Shown here piece after piece: positions 40,969-47,629 of a stretch of 64,000 nucleotides of DNA. Under the pieces are notes generated by a model. It was not told the DNA's origin and did no database searches. It saw only the letters and a program-made list of their open reading frames with translations. How positions within the stretch are numbered: the first letter of the stretch is position 1; every line of letters begins with the position of its first letter. This DNA is from Labedella gwakjiensis (GTDB lineage: Bacteria > Actinomycetota > Actinomycetes > Actinomycetales > Microbacteriaceae): assembly GCF_003014675.1 (NCBI RefSeq), contig NZ_PYAU01000001.1, positions 1,488,001 through 1,552,000 on the forward strand, written 5' to 3'. The position numbers were made by a program, and so were the translations under genes.

Positions 40969-42024
40969 ATGAAGGCAGCACGTTTCCACGCCCGTCACGA
41001 CATCCGCATCGAGGACATCCCGGAGCCCGAGCTGCGCGCCGGGGCCGTCGCGATCGACGTCGCGTGGTGCGGGATCTGCGGAACGGACCTACACGAGTAC
41101 CTCGAGGGGCCCATCTTCGTGCCGGCGCCCGGGCACCCGCACCCCCTCTCGCACGAGGAGGCGCCCGTCACGCTCGGACACGAGTTCTCCGGCGTGATCA
41201 GCGCACTCGGCGACGGCGTCACGGATCTGACCGTCGGCGAATCCGTCGTGGTCGAGCCGTACTTCGTGTGCGGCGAATGCGCGCCCTGCCTGGCCGGCAA
41301 CTACCACCTCTGCACCCGGATGGGCTTCATCGGCCTTTCCGGTGGGGGCGGCGGACTGTCGGAGAAGATCGTCGTCGACCGCCGCTGGGTGCACCCCGTC
41401 GGCGACATCCCCCTCGACCAGGCCGCGCTCATCGAGCCGCTCTCGGTGGGCCACCACGCCGTCGTGCGGTCGGGAGCGAAGGCCGGCGATGTCGCCCTCG
41501 TCGGCGGCGCCGGCCCCATCGGTCTCCTCACCGCGGCTGTGCTGAAGGCGGAGGGCTGCACCGTCATCATTTCCGAGGTCACCGAGGCGCGGAAGGAGAA
41601 GGCGGTCTCGACGGGGGTCGCCGACTACGTGATCGACCCGAGCACCGAGGACCTTCAGGCGCGCGTCCTCGAGATCACGAACGGCATCGGTGTGGACGTC
41701 GCGTTCGAGTGCACGAGCGTGAACGCGGTGCTCGACGCGCTCTTCGACGCCGTGAAGCCGGCCGGCGTCATCGTGAACGTGTCCATCTGGAGCACCCCAG
41801 CGCAGATCGACATCCAGAAGCTCGTCCTCAAGGAGATCGAACTGCGCGGCACCATCGCGTACGTGCGCGACCACCCCGCCACGATCCGCCTCGTGCAGGA
41901 GGGGAAGGTGGACCTCGCACCTTTCATCACCGCGCGGATCGCCCTCGACGACCTCATCGAACAGGGCTTCGACACGCTCATCAACCACAAGGAGACGGCG
42001 GTCAAGGTGCTCGTCCACCCGTGA
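40969..42024 (+). CDS. zinc-dependent 2,3-butanediol dehydrogenase-type alcohol dehydrogenase
   Basis: A 351-residue medium-chain dehydrogenase. Catalytic Zn ligands are in WCGICGTDLHEY and LGHEFSG; the structural zinc site is CGECAPCLAGNYHLC with all four Cys; the cofactor loop is VALVGGAGPIGLLTAAVLK followed by an acidic SEVTEA, favouring NAD. The insertion EYLEGPIFVPAPGHPHPLSHEEAPV is diagnostic of (R,R)-butanediol/acetoin dehydrogenases (BdhA/ButB). It would interconvert acetoin and butanediol. GAGAGG lies before the ATG. Confidence 0.9.
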   Translation: MKAARFHARHDIRIEDIPEPELRAGAVAIDVAWCGICGTDLHEYLEGPIFVPAPGHPHPLSHEEAPVTLGHEFSGVISALGDGVTDLTVGESVVVEPYFVCGECAPCLAGNYHLCTRMGFIGLSGGGGGLSEKIVVDRRWVHPVGDIPLDQAALIEPLSVGHHAVVRSGAKAGDVALVGGAGPIGLLTAAVLKAEGCTVIISEVTEARKEKAVSTGVADYVIDPSTEDLQARVLEITNGIGVDVAFECTSVNAVLDALFDAVKPAGVIVNVSIWSTPAQIDIQKLVLKEIELRGTIAYVRDHPATIRLVQEGKVDLAPFITARIALDDLIEQGFDTLINHKETAVKVLVHP

Positions 42025-42045
42025 CGTCGGGCCGGAGCCCGGCGG

Positions 42046-42051
42046 TACAGT
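42046..42051 (+). promoter_or_regulatory. -10 element TACAGT, leaderless Pro-rich membrane-protein gene
   Basis: TACAGT lies with a 6-nt spacer (ctcccc) before the ATG at 42058; the frameshifted paralogue at 45325 has the same hexamer at the same distance. Confidence 0.6.
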
Positions 42052-42057
42052 CTCCCC

Positions 42058-42480
42058 ATGACGACACCGCCGCCGCCCGGAACCCCGGGCCCCGTAGAGC
42101 CAGGGCCTGTGGTTCCGGGCTCTCCGCCGTCGGCGCCGCGTCCGCCGGCCTCGGGCGCGCGGATCGCGGACGTGACCGTCTCGGTCGTCCTGATGGTCGC
42201 GGGTGTCATCGGGTTCGCGATGCTCGCTCTCGCGTCCGTGTTCCTCGTGATGATGTCGGACGGCTGCTTCGACGACCGCTGCAACACCGACCTCATGACC
42301 GTCGGCTGGCTCATCGCCATGGTCGCGCCTCCCGCCGTCTTCATCGCCGCCATCGTGTGGACACTCATCCGCATCGCCCGCCGGAAGACCGCCTGGTGGG
42401 TGCCGGTCGCCGGCGCCGTGCTCGCTGCGGCGATCTGGTTCGGCGGCGTCGCCCTCATGGACGCGAGCCTCGGCCGCTGA
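42058..42480 (+). CDS. Pro-rich three-helix membrane protein, intact paralogue
   Basis: A 140-residue protein: 40 residues rich in Pro, Gly and Ser (TPPPPGTPGPVEPGPVVPG), then three helices: VTVSVVLMVAGVIGFAMLAL, MTVGWLIAMVAPPAVFIAAIV and AWWVPVAGAVLAAAIWFGGV. Two Cys lie in the first loop (SDGCFDDRCNTD). The ending -RRKTAWWVPVAG- and overall plan are shared with the frameshifted gene at 45325-45835. Function unknown. Confidence 0.75.
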   Translation: MTTPPPPGTPGPVEPGPVVPGSPPSAPRPPASGARIADVTVSVVLMVAGVIGFAMLALASVFLVMMSDGCFDDRCNTDLMTVGWLIAMVAPPAVFIAAIVWTLIRIARRKTAWWVPVAGAVLAAAIWFGGVALMDASLGR

Positions 42481-42648
42481 CCGGCAGCGCCCGCACGCCC
42501 GCACGCCCGAGGATCGCACAGGACGGACGGAGCGCACGTCAAGGTCACCGTCCGATGAGCCCTGTCCCCGTACTCTGAGGACGAGCCGTACGCCGGTTGC
42601 GCTCACCTGCACAGCCCCCGCGCTCCACCGACACGGAAGGCCTCCCCC

Positions 42649-43860
42649 ATGGCTCCTGACAACCACGCCGACGAGCAGCACCCGACCCCCGAATCGAACC
42701 CGGAGGCGGCCACGCACGCCGAGGCCGAGGAGCAGATCGAGGCCCAGGCTCACGCGGACGCCGATTCCGATGCGCACGCCGACGCCGACACGGACGCCGA
42801 CGCCGACATCGAGAACGAGGCTCACGCCGAGATCACCGGCCCGATCGACGAGGCCGACTCCGACGATGCCGACGTCACCGACCAGCCGGCCGAGAGCGAG
42901 CAGCGGAAGCTCGCCGCCGTGATCTACAACCCGGTGAAGGTCGACCTCGACGCCCTCAAGGCCACCGTGGAGAAGGAGGAGTCGGACGCCGGCTGGGAGA
43001 CCACGCTGTGGTTCGAGACCTCCGTGGAAGACCCGGGCGGCGAGGTGACGAAGGAGGCCCTGAAGGCCGGCGCCACCGTCATCGTGGCGGCGGGCGGCGA
43101 CGGCACCGTGCGCGCGGTCGCCGAGTCCATGTGGGACAGCGGAGCGCGACTCGCGCTGCTCCCCTCGGGCACCGGCAACCTCCTCGCCCGCAACCTCAAC
43201 CTCACGCTCGACGACATGCAGTGGGCGCTCCACGTGGCGTTCTCCGGCACCGACCGGCCGATGGACATCGCGCTCATCGACATCGAGCGCGAGAACGGCG
43301 ACATCGACAAGTCCGCGTTCCTCGTGATGGCGGGCGTCGGCCTCGACGCGAAGATGCTCGCGAACACCGACGACGAGCTGAAGAAGAAGATCGGCTGGCT
43401 CGCCTACGTGAAGGCGATCGCCCAGGCGCTGCGCGACAAGAACCAGCTGCGTCTGCGCTACTCGGTGGACGGCAACGAGACCCGCTCGCTGCGCGCCCAC
43501 ACGATCATCGTCGGCAACACGGGCACTCTCGCCGCGAACGTCCTGCTGCTCCCCGAGGCCGTGATCGACGACGGCTACTTCGAGATCGTTCTGCTCCGAC
43601 CCGAGGGGTTCATCGGCTGGGTGCAGATCTTCGTCAAGGTGATCTGGGAGAACGGCGTGCTGCGGCGCAGCAAGGTCGGCCGCCTCATGATGAGCAAGGA
43701 CGTCGACGCCCTCAACTACGTGAAGGGTCGCAAACTCGTGGTGCGGTTCCGTCGCCCCGAGGAGATCGAGCTCGACGGCGACGACTTCGGCCAGGCTGTG
43801 GCGTTCAACACCCGCGTGCGCCCGGGCGGGCTCACGGTGCGCGTCCCCGCCGACAGCTAG
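42649..43860 (+). CDS. diacylglycerol/lipid kinase family protein with acidic N-terminal extension
   Basis: A 403-residue protein. Residues about 85-400 are a DAGK_cat-type kinase: AAVIYNPVKVD, the ATP-binding AAGGDGTVRAVAE near 147 and LPSGTGNLLARNL near 169, with the C-terminal beta-sandwich (DGYFEIVLL, ELDGDDFG). It phosphorylates diacylglycerol or a related lipid at the membrane. The first 85 residues are low-complexity Ala/Asp/Glu/His (AHADADSDAHADADTDADAD), far longer than the family norm and of unknown use. GGAAGG precedes the ATG. Confidence 0.9.
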   Translation: MAPDNHADEQHPTPESNPEAATHAEAEEQIEAQAHADADSDAHADADTDADADIENEAHAEITGPIDEADSDDADVTDQPAESEQRKLAAVIYNPVKVDLDALKATVEKEESDAGWETTLWFETSVEDPGGEVTKEALKAGATVIVAAGGDGTVRAVAESMWDSGARLALLPSGTGNLLARNLNLTLDDMQWALHVAFSGTDRPMDIALIDIERENGDIDKSAFLVMAGVGLDAKMLANTDDELKKKIGWLAYVKAIAQALRDKNQLRLRYSVDGNETRSLRAHTIIVGNTGTLAANVLLLPEAVIDDGYFEIVLLRPEGFIGWVQIFVKVIWENGVLRRSKVGRLMMSKDVDALNYVKGRKLVVRFRRPEEIELDGDDFGQAVAFNTRVRPGGLTVRVPADS

Positions 43861-43934
43861 CTGTTGCTGGGCGGGAGGTTCTCGACGCGGGTCTATGACC
43901 AGTTTCATGGGTCGCCAAGACGAGTTAATCTATC

Positions 43935-43940
43935 TATATT
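43935..43940 (+). promoter_or_regulatory. -10 element TATATT of the hydrolase-MarR unit
   Basis: TATATT lies with a 6-nt spacer (cagaga) before the ATG at 43947, inside an AT-rich run from about 43923 that contrasts with the neighbouring DNA. Confidence 0.6.
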
Positions 43941-43946
43941 CAGAGA

Positions 43947-44777
43947 ATGGTGAAACTAGCCGATCGTCTGAGCCGTCCACATGCTGAGATCGCCTTCGCA
44001 GACTCGGGTGGAGATGGTGCTGCCGTCGTCCTGATTCATGGTGCGGGCCTCGATCATTCGATGTTCGACGCTCAGGCCACGGCTCTTGCCCAGCGCGGTT
44101 TCCGCGTAATCGAGTGGGATCTGCGCGGGCACGGACAATCGACGCTCGCAGACGGGGCTCGGTTCACGGCTTCCGATGCGCTGGACGATCTCGACTCGCT
44201 GCTTGCTGAGTGCGATGTCGCCAGGCCCGTGCTGGTCGGCCATTCATTAGGCGGCAACCTCGCGCAGGCCTTTGCTGGCGCGGCCCCGGAACGCGTGAGG
44301 GGCGTGATCGCGGTCGACTCGACATGGAACGCCGGCCCGTTGTCTCGGTTCGAACGAATCGCGCTCCGGCTCGCTGCGCCCGGACTCTCTCTGATACCGG
44401 CGGGGCGCTTGCCCGGCCTCATGGCTCGCGCCTCGGCAGTGACGCCAGAGGCGATCGCCCGGAGCGAAGCGATCTTCGCTCGCATGCCCAAGGCCAGGTT
44501 CCTGGATGTGTGGCGGGCGACGGTTTCGTTTGTCGATCCTGCTCCAGGGCGCCCGTTCCCGGTGCCGGTCGCTCTCGTACGCGGCGCCGAAGACGCGACA
44601 GGCAACATTTCGACCGCAATGCCGCGGTGGGCAAAAGCCGAAGGCGTTCAGGAGCATGTCATCCCGGAGGCCGGACATATCGTCACGTGGGATGCCCCTG
44701 ACCAGGTGTCACGCACGCTCATCGGGATCCTCGATGACTGGAACCATCCAGTCGCGGGTCAGAAAGAATCATCGTGA
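43947..44777 (+). CDS. alpha/beta-hydrolase fold enzyme
   Basis: A 276-residue serine hydrolase: oxyanion region VVLIHGAGLDHSMFDAQ near residue 31, RVIEWDLRGHGQS, nucleophile Ser in LVGHSLGGNLAQA near residue 99, the acid in VALVRGAEDATG and catalytic His in EAGHIVTW. The substrate is unknown. The gene is visibly less GC-rich and uses more A/T-ending codons than its neighbours, a sign of transfer. Its TGA overlaps the GTG of the MarR-like gene, so enzyme and regulator are made together. Confidence 0.88.
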   Translation: MVKLADRLSRPHAEIAFADSGGDGAAVVLIHGAGLDHSMFDAQATALAQRGFRVIEWDLRGHGQSTLADGARFTASDALDDLDSLLAECDVARPVLVGHSLGGNLAQAFAGAAPERVRGVIAVDSTWNAGPLSRFERIALRLAAPGLSLIPAGRLPGLMARASAVTPEAIARSEAIFARMPKARFLDVWRATVSFVDPAPGRPFPVPVALVRGAEDATGNISTAMPRWAKAEGVQEHVIPEAGHIVTWDAPDQVSRTLIGILDDWNHPVAGQKESS

Positions 44778-45214
44778 TCTCGACCGAACATGAGCAATTC
44801 GTCAACGCCATGGGAGACACGCTCGCGACATGGAATCTGCCCCGAGCCACGGGGCGGGTCTACGGAGATCTTCTGCTGCGAGGAGAAGCAACGAGCGCGG
44901 AACAGCTGCGTACCGATCTCTCCCTCAGCTCGGGAGCAGTCAGTACCGCGATTCGAGAACTCGTGTCCTGGGGCTTGGCGCGTACGATCCCACAGCCTGG
45001 CAGTCGCCGACTACTCGTGGAAGCCACAGGCGGCTTCGAGCAGCTCCTTGCCGCAAGCCACGAACGCACCCGCGCCTTTGTGCGAACTCTGCGCGCCGCA
45101 GAAGATTTGACCGAAAACGCGCACGCAGCTACTCGGCTTCGCGACGTCACCGACCTGTTCACGTCCTACGTCGACGCCGGCGAGCACGTACTCCGCAACT
45201 ACTCGCGATCGTGA
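44774..45214 (+). CDS. MarR/GbsR-like winged-helix regulator
   Basis: A 146-residue protein: N-terminal helix (EHEQFVNAMGDTLATWNLPRATGRVYGDLLL), winged helix-turn-helix TSAEQLRTDLSLSSGAVSTAIRELVSWGLARTI and the wing PGSRRLLVEATGGF, then two dimerisation helices. The arrangement is that of GbsR-type MarR relatives. The GTG overlaps the hydrolase stop by 4 nt. It shares the lower GC content of the hydrolase gene. It is expected to control the pair from the AT-rich promoter at about 43925-43945. Confidence 0.84.
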   Translation: MISTEHEQFVNAMGDTLATWNLPRATGRVYGDLLLRGEATSAEQLRTDLSLSSGAVSTAIRELVSWGLARTIPQPGSRRLLVEATGGFEQLLAASHERTRAFVRTLRAAEDLTENAHAATRLRDVTDLFTSYVDAGEHVLRNYSRS

Positions 45215-45312
45215 GCCACGAGAACGCACCACTCACCATCGAGGGCGTCGGAACGATCGCGGCGCCGGAACCCGATTCCTGGGAACACCGGCGCCGCGTG
45301 GACGGACGTGGG

Positions 45313-45318
45313 TACAGT
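45313..45318 (+). promoter_or_regulatory. -10 element TACAGT of the frameshifted Pro-rich gene
   Basis: TACAGT lies with a 6-nt spacer (cgcacc) before the ATG at 45325. Confidence 0.55.
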
Positions 45319-45324
45319 CGCACC

Positions 45325-45835
45325 ATGACGTCCCCGCAGCCACCGCAGCCGCCGCAACAGCCTCAGCCACCGCAGCAGCCGCAGCAGTACTCCGGTTCAC
45401 CGGACGCGTCGCAGCAGCAGTACCCGGGTGCCCCGTACCCGCCGCAGCAGCGGTACCCCGGTGCCCCCTACGTTCCGCAGCCGCAGTTCACGCCGCAACG
45501 CCCGCCCGCGTCGGCCGGCCGCGTCGTCGACATCACCGCGTCGATCATCCTCCTCATCATCGGCGCCCTGATCCACGTCCCCCCTCGCGTTCATCGGGCT
45601 GATGATGGGGCTGATGACCGACAGCTGTTACAGCCAGAACAGCATGGGAGTCATGTCGATCGGTCAGATGATCGCGCTCTTCGGGCCGCTGGTCCTCTTC
45701 GTCTGCACGATCGTGATGACCGTCCGTATGATCAACCGTCACCGGCTCGCCTGGTGGGTGCCCATCGTCGGCGTCGTCGGGTCCATCGTGCTCTTCCTGA
45801 TCGGCAACGGCATCGCGACCTCCGGTCTGCCGTAA
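45325..45835 (+). pseudogene. Pro-rich membrane protein, frameshifted at a C6 run
   Basis: The start frame reads a Pro/Gln-rich head (MTSPQPPQPPQQPQPPQQPQ, then YPGAPYPPQQRYPGAPYVP) and the first helix (GRVVDITASIILLIIGALIHVP). At the six C's at 45579-45584 the coding sense moves by +1 into a frame giving LAFIGLMMGLMTDSCYSQNS, then two helices and the end AWWVPIVGVVGS...IATSGLP. Removing one C restores a 169-residue protein parallel to the intact paralogue at 42058-42480. It may be a true mutation, a phase-variable run or a sequencing error. Confidence 0.75.
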
Positions 45836-45857
45836 CCACGCGACCGCCCTGGCGTCG

Positions 45858-46508
45858 CTACAGACGCACGATCGCGTCGGCCCGCGCGGCGGCGACCTCG
45901 ATGAGGACGGCGTTCGCCTCATCCGGTCCGAGCGACCACGCGCGCGCATCCTCCGGGCTCTTCCCGAACGCGATGTGGCGCGCGATCAGACGTTCCCGCC
46001 GAACGTCCTGATCCACGGCGAGGTGGTAGCGGACGTCGAGCACCTCGCCGAGCTCGGACCACGGTGCCCGGTCGAGGAGCAGGTAGTTCCCCTCCGTGAT
46101 GACGAGGCGGGCGGACGGCGGAACCGCGATCGCCGAACCGTGGGACTCCTCGATCTCGCGTACGAACCGCGGCGCGTACACGGTGCGCCCCTCGGCACCG
46201 TATGAGCGACGGCAGCGCTCCAGGAGCGCGACGTAGCCGTCGGCGTCGAACGTGTCGGGGGCGCCCTTCCGGTCGCGGCGTCCGAGGGCCGCGAGCTGCT
46301 CGTTCGCGAGGTGGAATCCGTCCATGGGCACGAGTGCGGCCTCGCCGCCGAACCGCTCCGCGAGCAGGGCGGCGGCGGTCGACTTGCCCGAGCCGGGCGA
46401 GCCGGCGATGCCCACCATCAGACGGCCGCTCGCGTGCGCGAGACGGAGCTCGATCTCGGCGGCGAACGCATCGAGACCGTCGATCGTCGGCAGCACGTCG
46501 TCGCTCAT
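45858..46508 (-). CDS. uridine-kinase/PRK-like P-loop kinase
   Basis: A 216-residue P-loop kinase: Walker A GIAGSPGSGKSTAAALLAERF near residue 33, MDGFHLANEQL (substrate-binding region), APDTFDADGYVALL, the acid VITEGNYLLL and the lid YHLAVDQDVRRERLIARHIAFGK. This order is that of the nucleoside/fructose kinase group related to uridine kinase and phosphoribulokinase. The true phosphoryl acceptor (a nucleoside, pantothenate or sugar) cannot be told from these motifs. AAGAAGG precedes the ATG. Confidence 0.87.
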   Translation of the reverse strand: MSDDVLPTIDGLDAFAAEIELRLAHASGRLMVGIAGSPGSGKSTAAALLAERFGGEAALVPMDGFHLANEQLAALGRRDRKGAPDTFDADGYVALLERCRRSYGAEGRTVYAPRFVREIEESHGSAIAVPPSARLVITEGNYLLLDRAPWSELGEVLDVRYHLAVDQDVRRERLIARHIAFGKSPEDARAWSLGPDEANAVLIEVAAARADAIVRL

Positions 46509-46642
46509 CGGCCTTCTTCCCGCTCGGTCCTCACCGACCGTAACGCGTGCGGCGCCTCAGCACGAACACGGGGCAGGGTGTCCACCCCATCAACGAGGGA
46601 CATGACAACGGCCGTTCGACGGTATCCAATGGAGGAGGACCC

Positions 46643-46729
46643 GTGGGCGGACGATATTCGGCCACGCGCACGCTACGGGTCCGGGGGACGGTGAGGGCTT
46701 TGCGCCCGGAGCGGCTCGTGTGTTGTTGA
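46643..46729 (+). CDS. possible 28-residue Arg-rich peptide ending in Cys-Cys
   Basis: GGAGGAGG stands 4 nt before a GTG that opens MGGRYSATRTLRVRG, TVRALRPERLVCC. The ribosome site is the strongest in this 276-bp gap between divergent genes. The peptide has seven Arg, no acid patch, and a C-terminal Cys pair. Another frame (ATG at 46629, MEEDPWADDIRPRARYGS) overlaps it. I recognise neither; chance occurrence in high-GC DNA is possible. Confidence 0.3.
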   Translation: MGGRYSATRTLRVRGTVRALRPERLVCC

Positions 46730-46784
46730 CGCGACCAGCTCCGGGCCCCGTCCGCCGCTGAGGGGCTCGGCGCGGCGCATCCGC

Positions 46785-47174
46785 TCAGTCGGAGACGGTC
46801 CCGCTCACGTAGAACCACTGGCCGTGCTCGCGCACGAAGCGGCTGTTCTCGTGCTGGACGCCACGGCCGTCCGCCGTGCGGAAGATCGCCTCGAACTCGA
46901 CGGTCCCCTCGGTGTCGAACGGTCCGCCCTTCGCGTGACCGAGGATGAGCAGACGCAACCAGCGCACGTCCGCGTCGAGGTGCAGGCGGGGCGGACGCGT
47001 CGTGGGGTGCCACGTGGCGAGCAGATAGCGGGCGTCGTGCAGCACGAACGCGGTGAACCGCGACCGCATGAGCCGCTCCGCGGTGGGAGCCGTTGTCTCG
47101 CCACGGTGCAGCGGGCCGCAACAGGTGCCGTAGGTGTCGCCACTCCCGCACGGGCAGCGTTCGTCGTCGTTCAC
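46785..47174 (-). CDS. YchJ/UPF0225 family protein with SEC-C motif
   Basis: A 129-residue protein with the zinc-binding SEC-C motif at the N-terminus (DDERCPCGSGDTYGTCCGPLH) and the YchJ-type domain RLMRSRFTAFVLHDARYLLATWHPTTRP, VRWLRLLILGH and ending FVREHGQWFYVSGTV. The family's role is not established. I start at the GTG at 47174 because TAGCGT lies 7 nt upstream of it and overlaps an earlier in-frame GTG at 47183. Confidence 0.88.
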   Translation of the reverse strand: MNDDERCPCGSGDTYGTCCGPLHRGETTAPTAERLMRSRFTAFVLHDARYLLATWHPTTRPPRLHLDADVRWLRLLILGHAKGGPFDTEGTVEFEAIFRTADGRGVQHENSRFVREHGQWFYVSGTVSD

Positions 47175-47181
47175 GACCCGC

Positions 47182-47187
47182 ACGCTA
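47182..47187 (-). promoter_or_regulatory. -10 element TAGCGT of the YchJ-like gene
   Basis: TAGCGT lies with a 7-nt spacer before the GTG at 47174; it decides between two in-frame GTG codons. Confidence 0.6.
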
Positions 47188-47213
47188 CCAGCCCGGTGCG
47201 CGGACGCCGCCCG

Positions 47214-47504
47214 TCAGCCGACGCGACGCCACGTGCCGCCGTCGCGCTGTGTGATCGTCGCGTCACCGAGCTGGGCGACGTCGGTGGTGGTGGCGATCAC
47301 ATGCCGGGCCACCTGGAGCGCGATCTCCGCGTCCTCAGCCGTGAACCGCACGGTGAGCCGGGCCTCTCCGCGCACCACGTCGACCTGCGACGACTCCAGC
47401 ACGGCGACCTCCTTCGCGGCGTCCTCGGCACGGGGCTGCACGCGCTCGGGGGCGACGCCCGGGCGCAACGCGCCGATCGTCATCGTCACGCGAAAGGAAG
47501 GCAT
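47214..47504 (-). CDS. conserved hypothetical protein, 96 residues
   Basis: A small soluble protein starting MPSFRVTMTIGALRPGVAPE, with alternating beta strands and one helix (AEDAEIALQVARHVIATTTD), ending ITQRDGGTWRRVG. It looks like a ferredoxin-like or dodecin-like small domain, but no family is firmly recognised. The ATG is supported by TAGCGT 7 nt upstream. A longer in-phase frame crosses the 17-bp repeats and is unlikely. Confidence 0.65.
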   Translation of the reverse strand: MPSFRVTMTIGALRPGVAPERVQPRAEDAAKEVAVLESSQVDVVRGEARLTVRFTAEDAEIALQVARHVIATTTDVAQLGDATITQRDGGTWRRVG

Positions 47505-47511
47505 GCGCTCG

Positions 47512-47517
47512 ACGCTA
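47512..47517 (-). promoter_or_regulatory. -10 element TAGCGT of the 96-residue hypothetical gene
   Basis: TAGCGT lies with a 7-nt spacer before the ATG at 47504; the -35 region would fall in the adjacent 17-bp tandem repeats. Confidence 0.6.
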
Positions 47518-47525
47518 CAGCCCGC

Positions 47526-47576
47526 GGAGGTGCTGGTCGATCGGAGGTGCTGGTCGATCGGAGGTGCTGGTCGATC
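47526..47576. repeat. three tandem copies of a 17-bp unit in a divergent promoter
   Basis: ggaggtgctggtcgatc occurs three times without spacers (47526, 47543, 47560), all identical. It fills the middle of the 125-bp divergent gap between the 96-residue hypothetical gene and an MFS gene. It could be an array of regulator sites or a slippage product. Confidence 0.85.
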
Positions 47577-47614
47577 AACCAGGCTCGAGGCGTACCGCCG
47601 TCGGCGGTTGGTCA

Positions 47615-47620
47615 TAGGCT
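47615..47620 (+). promoter_or_regulatory. -10 element TAGGCT of the MFS gene
   Basis: TAGGCT lies 9 nt before the GTG at 47630, implying a leader of only about 3 nt. Confidence 0.5.
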
Positions 47621-47629
47621 CGAATCACC

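Noticed and set aside
43861-45214. Lower-GC module as part of a prophage or IS element
   Set aside because: No transposase, integrase, terminal repeats or phage genes are seen at either edge.
47526-47576. Tandem 17-bp units as a CRISPR array
   Set aside because: There are no spacers between the units and no cas genes in the window.
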